Shown here one piece after another: positions 48,468 to 57,989 of a stretch of DNA of 64,000 nt (position 1 is its first letter; every line of letters starts with the position of its first letter). Made by a program: the position numbers and the translations under genes. Source of the stretch: Aurantiochytrium sp. KH105 (taxonomy: Eukaryota; Sar; Bigyra; Thraustochytrida; Thraustochytriidae); the NCBI GenBank assembly GCA_003116975.1, contig BGKB01000148.1, positions 1-64,000 of the forward strand. The letters run 5' to 3'. The notes beneath the pieces were generated by a model. The model was not told where the DNA came from and searched no databases. It saw only the letters and a list, made by a program, of their open reading frames with translations.

Positions 48468-49955
48468 ATGTTCGCCATGAGGAGGGCAGGCGCCCGGAGC
48501 CTCGCTGCAGGGAAGCTGCACGCGCGGAATCTGGGCAGCGCCGTGAGCGAGGCGAAGCTGTCCGAGGTCGAGCGCAAGCTGGAGGATGGCAACGTAGACA
48601 CCGTCATTGTCGGGTTCACGGACCTGTACGGACGCCTCATGGGCAAACGGTACAACAAATCTGACTTTCTGGCCAACGTTGTGCGCAGCGGTGCGCACTC
48701 GTGCGGCTATCTCTTTTGTGTGGACGTGCCCATGAACCCGCTTCCGGGATTCAAGTTTGCCAGCTGGGAGGCAGGCTATGGGGACTGCCATCTTGTCCCG
48801 GATCTCGACTCGCTCACCGTCTGCGCGTGGAACAAGGGGACCGCGATCGTTCAATGCGACGTCCACGCCATTGACTCGCACGAATTGGTTCCCATTGCTC
48901 CTCGCTCCATCTTGCGCAACCAGCTCAAGCGTCTCGAAAGTCTTACCTTCAACGAAGGCAAGTCTTCTGCCGAGCAGATTGGCGTGGTGAATGCCGCCTC
49001 CGAATTGGAGCATTATCTTTTTGAGGATAGCTACCGCGAAGCGCACGAAAAGGGGTACGCTGGCGTCAAGCCTGCTGGGTATTACAGTGAGGATTACCAT
49101 ATCCTGCAAGGCTATCGTACGGAGCCTTTTCATCGTGAGGTGCGCCGCATGCTCGAAAAGTCGGGCGTCCCCGTGGAAAACTCCAAGGGAGAGACGGGAA
49201 TTGGTCAACATGAAGTGAACGTGCGTTTCGACGAGATGTTGCGCATGGCTGATCGCCACATGATCTTCAAGCAGGCCATGAAAGAAATTGCCGAGTCACA
49301 GGGGCGCAGTGTCACATTCATGGCCAAACCTTTCGACACTGACGCCGGCAGCTCGTGCCACATTCACTGTTCGGTCTTCAACAACGAAGGCTCCAACCTG
49401 TTTTACGGCGATGATACGCTCGACTCGATCGAAAAGTGCAGCCCCATCTTCAAGAGCTTTCTCGCGGGCTGGATTGAGCACACGCCAGAGCTCTTCGCCC
49501 TCTACGCGCCAACCGTCAACAGCTACAAGCGCTTCCAGTCTGGCTCGTGGGCTCCCACTGCCACTGCATGGGGCAAGGACAATCGCACAGCTGGTTTTCG
49601 TGTTGTAGGTAGCGGCCAAGCGCTCCGGATCGAATGTCGCCTTCCAGGCGCCGATGTGAATGTGTATCTTGCCTTTGCTGCAGCGATCGCTTCTGGTCTC
49701 GATGGCATCGAGCGTGGACTCCAGCCGCCGCCCATTCTCGAAGGCGATGGCTACAAGGCGGCATCGGATGCGGTGCGCAAGCCTCCGGCCACACTTGGTG
49801 AGGCGGCACGTGCGTTTGCCAAGAGCGACTTCGTGCGCAATACCTTTGGCGCAGAAGTTCAGGAACACTATGCGCACTTTTACGCGCTCGAGCAGCAAGC
49901 GTATGACCAAGCTGTCACCGACTGGGAGCGTAAACGCTACTTTGAGCAGATTTGA
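48468..49955 (+). CDS. glutamine synthetase-like ligase (class I), mitochondrial presequence
   Basis: 495 residues starting MFAMRRAGARSLAAGKLHARNLGS, an Arg/Ala-rich probable mitochondrial presequence. The N-terminal beta-grasp domain has VDTVIVGFTDLYGRLMGKR. The catalytic domain has ASELEHYLFED, GETGIGQHEVNVRFDEMLRMADRHMIFKQAMKEIA (Glu metal ligands and ATP region), VTFMAKPFDTDAGSSCHIHCSVF (KP and the ammonium/ATP region), NSYKRFQSGSWAPTATAWGKDNRTAGFRV, and RIECRLPGADVNVYLAFAAAIASGLDGIERG. These are class I GS signatures; the lack of typical prokaryotic GlnA features and the VIVGFTDLYGR(L)MGKR start resemble gamma-glutamylpolyamine synthetases (PuuA/GlnA3-like). Substrate (ammonia, amine or polyamine) not settled by sequence. 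Confidence 0.88.
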   Translation: MFAMRRAGARSLAAGKLHARNLGSAVSEAKLSEVERKLEDGNVDTVIVGFTDLYGRLMGKRYNKSDFLANVVRSGAHSCGYLFCVDVPMNPLPGFKFASWEAGYGDCHLVPDLDSLTVCAWNKGTAIVQCDVHAIDSHELVPIAPRSILRNQLKRLESLTFNEGKSSAEQIGVVNAASELEHYLFEDSYREAHEKGYAGVKPAGYYSEDYHILQGYRTEPFHREVRRMLEKSGVPVENSKGETGIGQHEVNVRFDEMLRMADRHMIFKQAMKEIAESQGRSVTFMAKPFDTDAGSSCHIHCSVFNNEGSNLFYGDDTLDSIEKCSPIFKSFLAGWIEHTPELFALYAPTVNSYKRFQSGSWAPTATAWGKDNRTAGFRVVGSGQALRIECRLPGADVNVYLAFAAAIASGLDGIERGLQPPPILEGDGYKAASDAVRKPPATLGEAARAFAKSDFVRNTFGAEVQEHYAHFYALEQQAYDQAVTDWERKRYFEQI

Positions 49956-50171
49956 TTCCCCAACAGTCAAGAAAAAAGAGTGTTTTACAATTTTATTAAC
50001 ACGGAGTCCACGAGAGAAATACATGATTTTGCGAAGGCCAATCGGCACCTAGACCCCTCCGGCTTTGATTTTTTTTTTCGAATCGGTTGGTCGACCGTTC
50101 GCCCACCGGCGAGAAACGTCGATTGCCGCAGTCTTGGTCTGCAAAGTCAACTCGTTGCAAAGTTAGACCGC

Positions 50172-50201
50172 GGGCGCCCCGGGGCGCCCTATATAATATA
50201 T
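50172..50201 (+). promoter_or_regulatory. 18-bp GC palindrome followed by TATA-like run
   Basis: GGGCGCCCCGGGGCGCCC (50172-50189) is perfectly palindromic and abuts TATATAATATAT (50190-50201). It lies about 260 bp before the doubtful ORF at 50461. Core promoter function is a guess from layout. Confidence 0.4.
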
Positions 50202-50460
50202 GGGCAGGCGGGCGCGTGAAGGGCGGAGCAGAAGGGGGAGGGCGGCGCGCCTAACGGCGGGAGCAGACGGGGATCGCAGGGGTGCGGCGGGCTCGCGGTG
50301 CCGCCGCGGGTGTACGGGCCTTGCTGCCCAGGAAAACCTGTGAGAGGGCGCGCGGTCAAGGGTAGCCTGTGCGCGTGGTTCACGCACGGGCTTGCGCAGG
50401 AACAGGGCCATATGGAGGCAGCTGAAGAGGCGCCGCCGCCGGTTCTGCCGTGTGGATGAT

Positions 50461-50742
50461 ATGATGCGCAGCGACCAACCTGAGTACGAAGACGCGAGGG
50501 GTTTTGTCACCCCCATTGCAGACCGCAACCAGCCAGGCTGGGCGCACCGTCCCTCACACGGGAAGCTCTACGGCGAGAAGATCGACATGGAGCCGTGGCG
50601 AGCAACTATCCGCGAGATCTTCGAGCGAGGTATCCGAGACCAAGGCGCCAAACAGTCCGCTTCACTTATTCTCGAGAGCTTGGAGAAGCACTATCCCTTC
50701 AGGATGGACATACCGGGGGANCGCGAACTCCGTGTTAATTAA
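50461..50742 (+). CDS. hypothetical ORF containing an undetermined base
   Basis: A frame of about 93 residues from MMRSDQPEYEDARGFVTPIADRNQPGW. It contains MEPWRATIREIFERGIRDQGAKQSASLILESLEKHYPFRMDIPG, which looks like a folded helical protein, and ends soon after an N at 50721 (codon ncg region gives GXRELRVN then stop). Out-of-frame ATGs precede it, so an upstream exon may be missing. The N may hide a collapsed gap, and the real protein may be longer. Family not recognised. Confidence 0.35.
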   Translation: MMRSDQPEYEDARGFVTPIADRNQPGWAHRPSHGKLYGEKIDMEPWRATIREIFERGIRDQGAKQSASLILESLEKHYPFRMDIPGXRELRVN

Positions 50743-50986
50743 AAAAGCCTTGAATCACAGTCAAAATTAGCTTGGCCGATGTAGAGAGAGATTGTACTGT
50801 TTCAATTTTCTTTTTTTGTCTCTTTTGCCAGGGCTGAATTCAGAAGGAGCCTTGTTGTCGCTGCAAATCCGACGGCAGTCCTTGCAGTAAAAGCTCTCTC
50901 CCATCGGAACGAATTCGTGATTTGTGGCGTGCACATGACGTGGACGCATCGGTCAGATACGGAGAAAAAATGTAAGATCGTCTTCT

Positions 50987-53077
50987 TTAGGCGGCTGCCG
51001 TATCGGGAGCCTTGGGCGAGCGGGGCGATGAAATACCACTTACGCTTGGCGTTGGCTGCGTGTTGGACCGTCCATGACCGGGTGCGGCGGGGCCGACGGG
51101 GGATGTAAACGTCTCGTCCGCAATCGATGAAGTTGACGCATTCTTGTGCGCCTGGACGAGACATGATGCGCGTTGCTCCTTGAGCTGCTCCACCTTGGCC
51201 TGGAGTGCAACAATTCGCTGAAAGACTTTCGTTCGCTCTTTGCCTGACTTGAACCACAAGGTGTACTTTTCCACGACAGGAACCCCAGTCGGTGCTGATG
51301 CTGGCAATGATGTGCTTGTCGAGGGCGTTGATCCCGTGGGGGCTGCAGAGACGGAACGCTTGTGATTCGTCGACAAAGCTCGCGACGCCTTTCCACTCGC
51401 ATGGGCGCTGCCATCATTCTTGCTCGTGCTCGGCAAAGGTCCCACGGCGTCTTCGGCTGCACCTGAGCTCGAGGGTCTTGAAGACGAGCCATCATCGGTG
51501 CTGTGCTCCGACACCGCGGCATGCGGGGAAGAAAAGGAGCCACTATTGACTTTTTTGGCGCCCTTTTTATCTTTTTCTTTCTTGTCCTTTTCCTTCTTGT
51601 CCTTTTTGTCCTTCTCTTTCTTGTCTTGATGCTTGCTTTCCTTTCTCTCTTGATGCTTGTGGTCTTTCTTGTCCTGGTTCTTGTTTTCTTTTTCGTTGGA
51701 AATGATGCGGATTCGCACAATGTCAAGTGGAAGACGCTTTTGCGCCGCACTAAAGGTCTCGTATTCGCCCGAGTCACCTTGGCCGTTGGCGCCGCTCTCT
51801 GAGCTCGTGCCCGGTGCGCCGGAACCCTGACCCGCGGAGCCTTGGCCTGGACCTTGGCCACCATTCTGGCCACCACCACCACCACCACCACCGCCGCCGC
51901 CGCCGCCGCCGTGAGAATGGGATGGCGGGATGGTAATGAGAATGTTTTCGAGCTCGAGCCAGAACCTGAATTCAAGCTTATCGTTGCCCATGGACTTTGC
52001 AATAAGCAGAGCGTCACTGAACAAAAAGCATTCGCGAGGCTTTTTCTTGTGCGGCGCGTGACGCATTTCCTTGGTGGGCTTGGCCCCTGGAGCTTGGAAG
52101 CTATAGTGAAGCTTGCACTGGAAGTCGAGCTCAAATCGGCGACCTGGCGCCACAACCTCGAGTGAAGGATCATACTTGTCGAGTCCATCAAGTTGGTTCG
52201 CAATCTCAAAGCTTCGCATTGCGTTTGCAGCCTCTTTGCCAGTCTCGTTGACCTGGGCAGCGATGCGGGCTACAGCCTGCGAGGCAGCCTCGAGCTTGCT
52301 GTACATGGGGTGACCTTCATCAGTGCATTCGAGAAGACCTCGAAAGAAAAGAGGGTACTTGCAGATACGCTGAACGGGCTTGATGAGATAGTCGCCGAGA
52401 TCAAGGCCCCTGAGGTCCTTGGATTGCTGGGCAATCTCGAGAAAGCGACGGAACATGGGATTGCTCAATCTGCACTCTTCGACGACATCGATACTCTTCT
52501 CGTAGTTGTTGGCGTAGACAGAGTAAAATGCTTTGAACACAGGAAGCATGTTGGTAAAGGCTTCCGCAAATGCTGTTGCCAAGTCGTTGTCGTCTTTCTT
52601 TTCGGCACGATCAGCACCTTCAGCACCCGTAAGACCGAGATTGTCCTCGATTATGCGCAAAAGCTCCATGTTCACCTCGAAGAGCTGAGCGATGTTGCCA
52701 AAGATGTCGGCCATCTCCTTCTTGGTGATAAAGAGTGGTGCCTGGTAGGTTTCGAGAGCCACTTGCAACGGAAGCATGAAGCGAGACACAACAATGTGCA
52801 GCGAGTCAACATACTCGCGCTCTGTTTTCAACATTTCCATAAAGAGCGGTCTTTGCTTCGAGTAGTTCTGGCGCATATGGTTGAACGAGGAGCACTTGAG
52901 GTTTGCCTTGCTTTTGCTCATTTCCCGCTTGGCTTTGAGCTCTTGCAGCTTTTTCTTTCGCAGCTGCCTGCCGAGTTCGCACGCTCCAAATGCTGCATGG
53001 TTCATCCCCACACGCTGCATTTGCGCTGGAGCGGACGCAGGCGCGCCCGCTTGGGCCTTGGCCATAGTTGTTGCCAT
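50987..53077 (-). CDS. Dbl-family RhoGEF (DH-PH) with disordered insert
   Basis: 696 residues from the first ATG (MATTMAKAQAGAP). A DH domain at about 75-290 has the three conserved regions: MLKTEREYVDSLHIVVSRFMLPL (CR1), the central LPVFKAFYSVYANNYEKS helices, and LGDYLIKPVQRICKYPLFFRGLLE (CR3), the catalytic GEF helix. A PH domain follows (RECFLFSDALLIAKSM and FRFWLELENILITI), then a long Gly/Ser/Lys/Glu insert of about 220 residues, and the PH C-terminal strand and helix resume as KYTLWFKSGKERTKVFQRIVALQAKVEQLK. By family it loads GTP on Rho/Rac GTPases. Open frame continues upstream of the ATG with a GTG but without ATG. Confidence 0.85.
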   Translation of the reverse strand: MATTMAKAQAGAPASAPAQMQRVGMNHAAFGACELGRQLRKKKLQELKAKREMSKSKANLKCSSFNHMRQNYSKQRPLFMEMLKTEREYVDSLHIVVSRFMLPLQVALETYQAPLFITKKEMADIFGNIAQLFEVNMELLRIIEDNLGLTGAEGADRAEKKDDNDLATAFAEAFTNMLPVFKAFYSVYANNYEKSIDVVEECRLSNPMFRRFLEIAQQSKDLRGLDLGDYLIKPVQRICKYPLFFRGLLECTDEGHPMYSKLEAASQAVARIAAQVNETGKEAANAMRSFEIANQLDGLDKYDPSLEVVAPGRRFELDFQCKLHYSFQAPGAKPTKEMRHAPHKKKPRECFLFSDALLIAKSMGNDKLEFRFWLELENILITIPPSHSHGGGGGGGGGGGGGGQNGGQGPGQGSAGQGSGAPGTSSESGANGQGDSGEYETFSAAQKRLPLDIVRIRIISNEKENKNQDKKDHKHQERKESKHQDKKEKDKKDKKEKDKKEKDKKGAKKVNSGSFSSPHAAVSEHSTDDGSSSRPSSSGAAEDAVGPLPSTSKNDGSAHASGKASRALSTNHKRSVSAAPTGSTPSTSTSLPASAPTGVPVVEKYTLWFKSGKERTKVFQRIVALQAKVEQLKEQRASCLVQAHKNASTSSIADETFTSPVGPAAPGHGRSNTQPTPSVSGISSPRSPKAPDTAAA

Positions 53078-53830
53078 TCTTTGCTTGGGTGCGTGCTCTG
53101 ACCAAACAGCTTTCCCCCCGCGCCCTTTCTTCAATCGCTCGAGATCCGGTTCTGGGCTGCACCGCTGCGTTGCGTTTAGTCCTTGGGCGGCACACGGAGA
53201 AATCGAACAACCTCTTACCTCCAGGCCCTCCCTCTCATCTTCTCTGAGCCGCTCGCTCTTCTTCCCGTGTGCCACCACTCATCAAGTCGGACGCGGGAGA
53301 TTCGCGAGCGCCCGCGAGACCGAGTTTGCCACCGATGCACATTCCTGGAGCGGCCTCGGCTACGCCATCCCGCAGGTGCGCCGAAGTGGCGCGAATAAAG
53401 AGAGAAGACGCTACACAAGAACCGAGGGTCTGGCGACGCAACGCAACGCAACGCATCCAGCAAGCGAGCGAGCGAGCTGACAAACGACGCGAGGCATCGT
53501 TTCTTCAGTTTTTTTGCGACGTGCGCGACCGGCTGGCCGCCGGCCTGTCTGCAGACGTTGACGGCGTCGAGGCTGGTGCAAGTCCGGGCTTGAGCCTGAG
53601 CGTGAGCGCGAGCGTATGCGTGGAATGCTTGCTCTGCTTGCTCACCCTTGGGTGGGACAATGGCGAAGAGGAAAAATCTTTAGAAAAAAAAAACTAATAC
53701 GCATCCATTTTACGGAAAGAAAGAAGAAGAAAAGGAACTTGGGTCGAGGTGTCAACGCATGTCAATGCGATGCGATGCGATGCGATGCGATGACCTGTCT
53801 GCCTGACAGCAGCAATCAAGACCACTTGCT
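53078..53830. other. intergenic region with simple repeats
   Basis: About 750 bp without a gene. It includes short repeats: AACGC at 53436-53455, GCGA runs near 53465, and ATGCG-type units near 53766-53790. Confidence 0.5.
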
Positions 53831-56062
53831 TTACTCGAGCGCCGAGGCAAGGCCGCCGTAGAACTTTTGCAAGCTCGGGTTCTTGAGCGAAGACCGTGGT
53901 TGATGCTGCGAAGGGACTGCCGGTTTGGGAGTCCCTTTGCCCGCAGTGAGGTAGGAGTGCTGAGCCGCGAGCCTCTGCAGGGCGTACTGGTGCGTGCGCT
54001 CGAACCAGTTGATCCAGCGATTGGCGAAGCTGAGCGAGAGTCGCGCAAGACGCCTCGCGTTTTGCGAGGAAACGCAAGCCTCGGCGGGGCGGCGGAGGAC
54101 GAGCTGCTCGACTGCAATGTTGTGATAGCAAACGGCCACCATGCATATTTTCTGAGCATTGGTACCGCCAACCTGCAAGCGCTCGTCATCGACCATGTCA
54201 AGGATTTGCGCCAAACACTTGATTGCCTCATCGTGCTTGCCCATGAGTGCGAGGATGGCTCCGCAATGCAAATGACATTTGGCAACATGGTCCCATTGCT
54301 GCAAACGATGGTGCGCGCGCATAGCTTTTTCCGTGTACAGAGCAGCGGCGTTTGTCTTTTTCCGCTTATAGTAATAGTAACCAAGCGCGTCGTTGGTAAA
54401 GGCTCGCAATTGGGTGCGGATTGCGCCGACAAAGGCAGCGCCACCGTCAAGCGCCGAGGTACTTTCCAAAAGCTCCTCTGCTTGCTTGAAGAGCTGGAGC
54501 GCAGGGCCAAAGCGACCGAGGTCACAAAGCTTCGTTCCAAAGATATTACAGCAAGCCACAAGCTGGCGCCACATCATGCGCTCCACGAGGCCGCCACCCT
54601 GATCGTCATCGTCGGCTAAAAGACTTGGATCCAAGGTAGCGTAGTCGATCATGTAGGCATCCTGGGTCCCCTGCATTTCGAGCACGTCAGAGGCTTGCGC
54701 CAGCGATGCTGGTTTGAGGTCGCACGTGTGGAGCGCCATTGGGTCCTCTTGGGAGTCGGCGCTTGTTGTCGAGCCGTTTTGCTGCTTGCGAGCGGCCTCG
54801 CGGCGACGCTCTGCGCGATCGTGCGTTGCCTCTCGCGAAAACTCACGAAGCGCGTTGAGAGCGCATTCAATATACTCTTCGAATTTTGACTTCTTCTCGA
54901 ACTCGCGCAGCTCGCGACAAAGGCGATGCGAGCAGCGTGTGGGATCAAGACCGCTAAGACGGTGCATGTCGTCACGAAGATGCTTGTTTGAAATAGCGCA
55001 CCACACGGCGCGAAGCCTTCCCGAGCCGTAGAACCAAATCTGCTTGGGTTGCTTGAGCTCCTTTTGCAATGTGGTAGTTGACTTTGACGAGGTGATTCCG
55101 CGCTGAGTGCCAGGAGCAGAGGACGGTGGGAGACTGGGTAGGCTTACGTTACTCTGCATGTTGTGCTGCGGCGAGGATGGTGCTCGTTTGGGTGAGCGAG
55201 CGTTGCTGCCCCAAAAAGACTTGTTCTGGGATCGTCTCGAGGAAGGGGTCGTACGCGCAGTGCGCATTTCGGCCTCGTTTATACTGTTGGCGTTGTAGAG
55301 GATTAAGATACTTCTTGCAAGCTCGTTGTCCCACTCACGGTCCCCAAGTGCGGCGTTCTCGCCTCCGTTGCTTCGAGGGGGAGTCGGCCCTTGTACGGTT
55401 GGTCGCACAAGGGCTGGTTTTTTCATTTTGCTGCCTTTCTTGGTTGCCATTGCTTTGGCGCGTTCGCTTTCTTCGAGAAGCTGTTTCTGCTCCGTTGCAA
55501 GCTCGGCAATGCTATTTCGCTTCAATCGCGCTGCCTTTTTCTTTTGTTCTGCCACGTCGCTCTCGTCCCCTGCACTGCCACCTGCACTGTTTGATTTTTT
55601 CGCCTTTGTTCTACGTTTGGCGCGACGTTGCGCTTTTTCGACCTTGACTTTTGTCTGAGCAAGCTCAATGGTTGCGACCGCTGCATCTCTCTCGGCTTGC
55701 CTGACGTCAAGAGCATCTTGAGCTTGTTTAGCTTCTGCTTCTTGTTGTCTTTCTCTCGCAATTGTTTCGTCGTCCGCAAACCTATAAAACTCGCCAGACT
55801 CATCCTCGGAGTACACTAGCGAGTCGGTGTCATCATCGTTATCGTTTTCGTTTGTGTTGGCATCAGATTGGGTGCTTCCGGAGGCACTTTGAGGCCGTCG
55901 TCGCCGTCGCCGTGGGCGTCTCTGTGCTTTGGATCGAGCGCTTTTTCGATTGTCGACCCTTGGCTTCGGCTTTTTCACGCTTTGTTTGCTCGACGCCGAT
56001 GGATGCTCGCCACGGAGCAGACGCTCGCTTTCCGCGATAAGCTCTTGCGTGTGCGCGTCCAT
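53831..56062 (-). CDS. coiled-coil / TPR-like protein of unknown function
   Basis: 743 residues. The N-terminus (1-90) is basic then acidic (RRPRRRRRR, NENDNDDDTD). Residues about 95-220 form a charged helix rich in Glu, Lys, Arg and Ala, probably coiled coil. A Ser-rich disordered middle is followed by a conserved-looking core: KQIWFYGSGRLRAVWCAISNKHLRDDMHRL, then helical pairs such as FGTKLCDLGRFGPALQLFKQAEELLE, LGYYYYKRKKTNAAALYTEKAMRAH, HCGAILALMGKHDEAIKCLAQIL and CYHNIAVEQLVLRRPAEACVSSQNARRLARLSL, which fit TPR helices. I do not recognise a family. Its 5' end is duplicated downstream (60465-61048) as a decayed fragment. Confidence 0.8.
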   Translation of the reverse strand: MDAHTQELIAESERLLRGEHPSASSKQSVKKPKPRVDNRKSARSKAQRRPRRRRRRPQSASGSTQSDANTNENDNDDDTDSLVYSEDESGEFYRFADDETIARERQQEAEAKQAQDALDVRQAERDAAVATIELAQTKVKVEKAQRRAKRRTKAKKSNSAGGSAGDESDVAEQKKKAARLKRNSIAELATEQKQLLEESERAKAMATKKGSKMKKPALVRPTVQGPTPPRSNGGENAALGDREWDNELARSILILYNANSINEAEMRTARTTPSSRRSQNKSFWGSNARSPKRAPSSPQHNMQSNVSLPSLPPSSAPGTQRGITSSKSTTTLQKELKQPKQIWFYGSGRLRAVWCAISNKHLRDDMHRLSGLDPTRCSHRLCRELREFEKKSKFEEYIECALNALREFSREATHDRAERRREAARKQQNGSTTSADSQEDPMALHTCDLKPASLAQASDVLEMQGTQDAYMIDYATLDPSLLADDDDQGGGLVERMMWRQLVACCNIFGTKLCDLGRFGPALQLFKQAEELLESTSALDGGAAFVGAIRTQLRAFTNDALGYYYYKRKKTNAAALYTEKAMRAHHRLQQWDHVAKCHLHCGAILALMGKHDEAIKCLAQILDMVDDERLQVGGTNAQKICMVAVCYHNIAVEQLVLRRPAEACVSSQNARRLARLSLSFANRWINWFERTHQYALQRLAAQHSYLTAGKGTPKPAVPSQHQPRSSLKNPSLQKFYGGLASALE

Positions 56063-56795
56063 GGCGGCTTTGTGTTTGCGATCAGAGACGAGGCGCTCGT
56101 TCCATCAATGTGGTCTTTCTCTCGCTGCCTCTCCTACTGCTTCCCTCCAAGTTGCCCGCGCACAAGACGCAAAATAAGCAATCTTGTCTTCCCGCACCGA
56201 TCCGTTAAAGGGGTCCTCGCGCGGACCGCTGCCGATGGTGCCCGTCTTTCTCTTCGGTAGATCGGGGAATCTGGCTTGCCCTAAAGTTTCCCCGAGTCAA
56301 TGTTGATTCTCCGGCGCTCTCAAATTTTCGTGTCTCGCGAGAGCGCGACTTGGTTTTCATGTCACCTCGCGATCAGGGCTCTGCGGCCGTGTCTGCGGCG
56401 GCGGCGCGCCAGTAAACCCGTAACGCAGCGGCGAAAAAGCAGCTGAGGAAAGACAGGGCAAGGCAGGGCAAGGCAGGCCAACAGCGCGTGCGGGCGGGTG
56501 GGCCCCGGGCGGGATAGCGGCGAACGACACCGATCGAGCCTGGGCTCGCGCGAGAAAACCGGCCAGCGCCCGTGGGCAGCGCGCGGGTAGTGCGCAGCGG
56601 CTGCAGGCGGAGCGTCGAGGAGGCAGACGTCGCAATAAAGACGGCCTCTTTCGAAAGACGCGATCGGGAAGAAATTGAAAAGGCGCACAATCACCTTACT
56701 TTTGCACAGCAAAACCTGCACGGCCATTGAGACGCAAGAGCGTGCCGCCTGGACTGATTGAAGCAGTAGGTGTCAAAGCGGGCGTCGCTGCTCCA
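56063..56795. repeat. duplicated 5' flank, unit 1
   Basis: The flank of copy 1 of the tandem family. Blocks such as gttaaaggggtcctcg, cccgagtcaatgttgattctcc, ctctcaaattttcgtgtc, and the GC-rich tagcggcgaacgacacc block recur, diverged, at 58110-58890 and 61130-61880. Confidence 0.8.
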
Positions 56796-57989
56796 ATGTT
56801 CAGTGAATATGAGCTCGGATGTCTTTTCTTCGAACCGACATCTTCGAACATGGACCCAAATCTCGAGAGCGCCGAAAACAGAAACCTTTCCGAGGAAATG
56901 GAATCCTATGAGAGCAATCTTTTCGATTCTTCTGCACAATGTGGTGAAGAGGCGGCTACGATGGGCAACGACTCGATTGCGTCTTCACATGTCAATGCGA
57001 CTGCGAGTGAGCCACCGGAAGACGCGCCAGCGCCTCCCAGCATGAAGAACGACGAGAAAGCTACGGCTCCTCTGATGGGATCGGCAGGCGCTTTGTACTT
57101 TGAGATCATACAGACGCCACCCAATACTATCTGCAAGGAGAATGCACAGCTGGCAGAGTTTGCTATCGTGCTCAAGTTCCCAGGCATGACCCAGCCGAAC
57201 AAGCTTCGACTTGTTGTGACGGAAAAGAAGGCGCAGTCCGGCGTAAGGCAAGAGATTACCTTTGACAGACGCGCCGGATCGAGATCATACCAGATGACGT
57301 TCAAGATGAAGTGTGAGACGAAGTCCGAGATGAAGTCGTCCGAAGTGCCTTTTATCAGCGACGGCGAGTGTATTGTGCGCGATCGAGATCAGCTGGCCCT
57401 CGTCTGGCTCAAGGCAAACCGAAAGAGTTGTGTCGGTACGTACGACTTGCAGTTCTTTGACGGAGAAAGAGCAGCAAGCGAGGCGATGGAGGTTGAGATC
57501 AAATCCAAGCCGAACGTCAAGTACGGTAAAGCCTTCGGAAGAAATGGGCCCCCTTCCAAGAAAGACAACGAGAAGATTATCAAGACTGTTCAGGACAAGT
57601 ACGTGCAGGAACTTTACGCGTTGAAGGACTCTTTCATCAATGAACACCGTCCGCAAGTGCCATACTTTGATCCTTCGATTCTGGGGGACATTTTCGACAG
57701 GAACAAGTCCATGTATCGCCTGACGCCCAGTATCAGGAGTGAGTCGTCCACGACGTCGCGCGTGAGCCACTCGTTGAACCAACTCCAGCTCTCCCCCAAG
57801 CGCGCCCGCGAAGACGAGGAGCATACTGCGGAAGGCGTTTTCAAGAAGTTTAAGGCCCTCGCTCCCACGGAAAGCACCCTGTTCGAGAAGATGTTTTACA
57901 TGCACATGGGCAAGAGCAACACTACGCCAGGCAGCAACGCTAATCTAAATCGCAGCGTTAAGCGCAACCCTCGCCGCGGCCGTAAGTAA
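56796..57989 (+). CDS. tandem nuclear-looking family protein, copy 1
   Basis: 397 residues from the ATG giving MFSEYELGCLFFEPTSSN; a second possible start is MDPNLESAEN. Acidic N-terminus (residues 1-100). A beta-rich core contains ICKENAQLAEFAIVLKFPG, LRLVVTEKKAQ, then DGECIVRDRDQLALVWLKANRKSCVGTYDLQFF and EAMEVEIKSKPN. A helical segment follows (NEKIIKTVQDKYVQELYALKDSFINE), then a conserved FDPSILGDIFDRNKSMYRLTPSI motif, a nuclear-localisation-like PKRARED, and a basic end KRNPRRGRK. No known family recognised. The layout (acidic head, beta-sandwich-like middle, two basic clusters) recalls DNA- or chromatin-binding proteins, but that is inference. Two relatives follow at 58928 and 61880. 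Confidence 0.8.
   Translation: MFSEYELGCLFFEPTSSNMDPNLESAENRNLSEEMESYESNLFDSSAQCGEEAATMGNDSIASSHVNATASEPPEDAPAPPSMKNDEKATAPLMGSAGALYFEIIQTPPNTICKENAQLAEFAIVLKFPGMTQPNKLRLVVTEKKAQSGVRQEITFDRRAGSRSYQMTFKMKCETKSEMKSSEVPFISDGECIVRDRDQLALVWLKANRKSCVGTYDLQFFDGERAASEAMEVEIKSKPNVKYGKAFGRNGPPSKKDNEKIIKTVQDKYVQELYALKDSFINEHRPQVPYFDPSILGDIFDRNKSMYRLTPSIRSESSTTSRVSHSLNQLQLSPKRAREDEEHTAEGVFKKFKALAPTESTLFEKMFYMHMGKSNTTPGSNANLNRSVKRNPRRGRK

Noticed and set aside
47976..49259. 427-residue minus-strand ORF
   Set aside because: It overlaps the glutamine-synthetase-like gene in antisense; no motif of its own.
52193..53101. 302-residue + strand ORF
   Set aside because: It lies opposite the DH domain of the RhoGEF, which has clear family motifs; this is a shadow frame.
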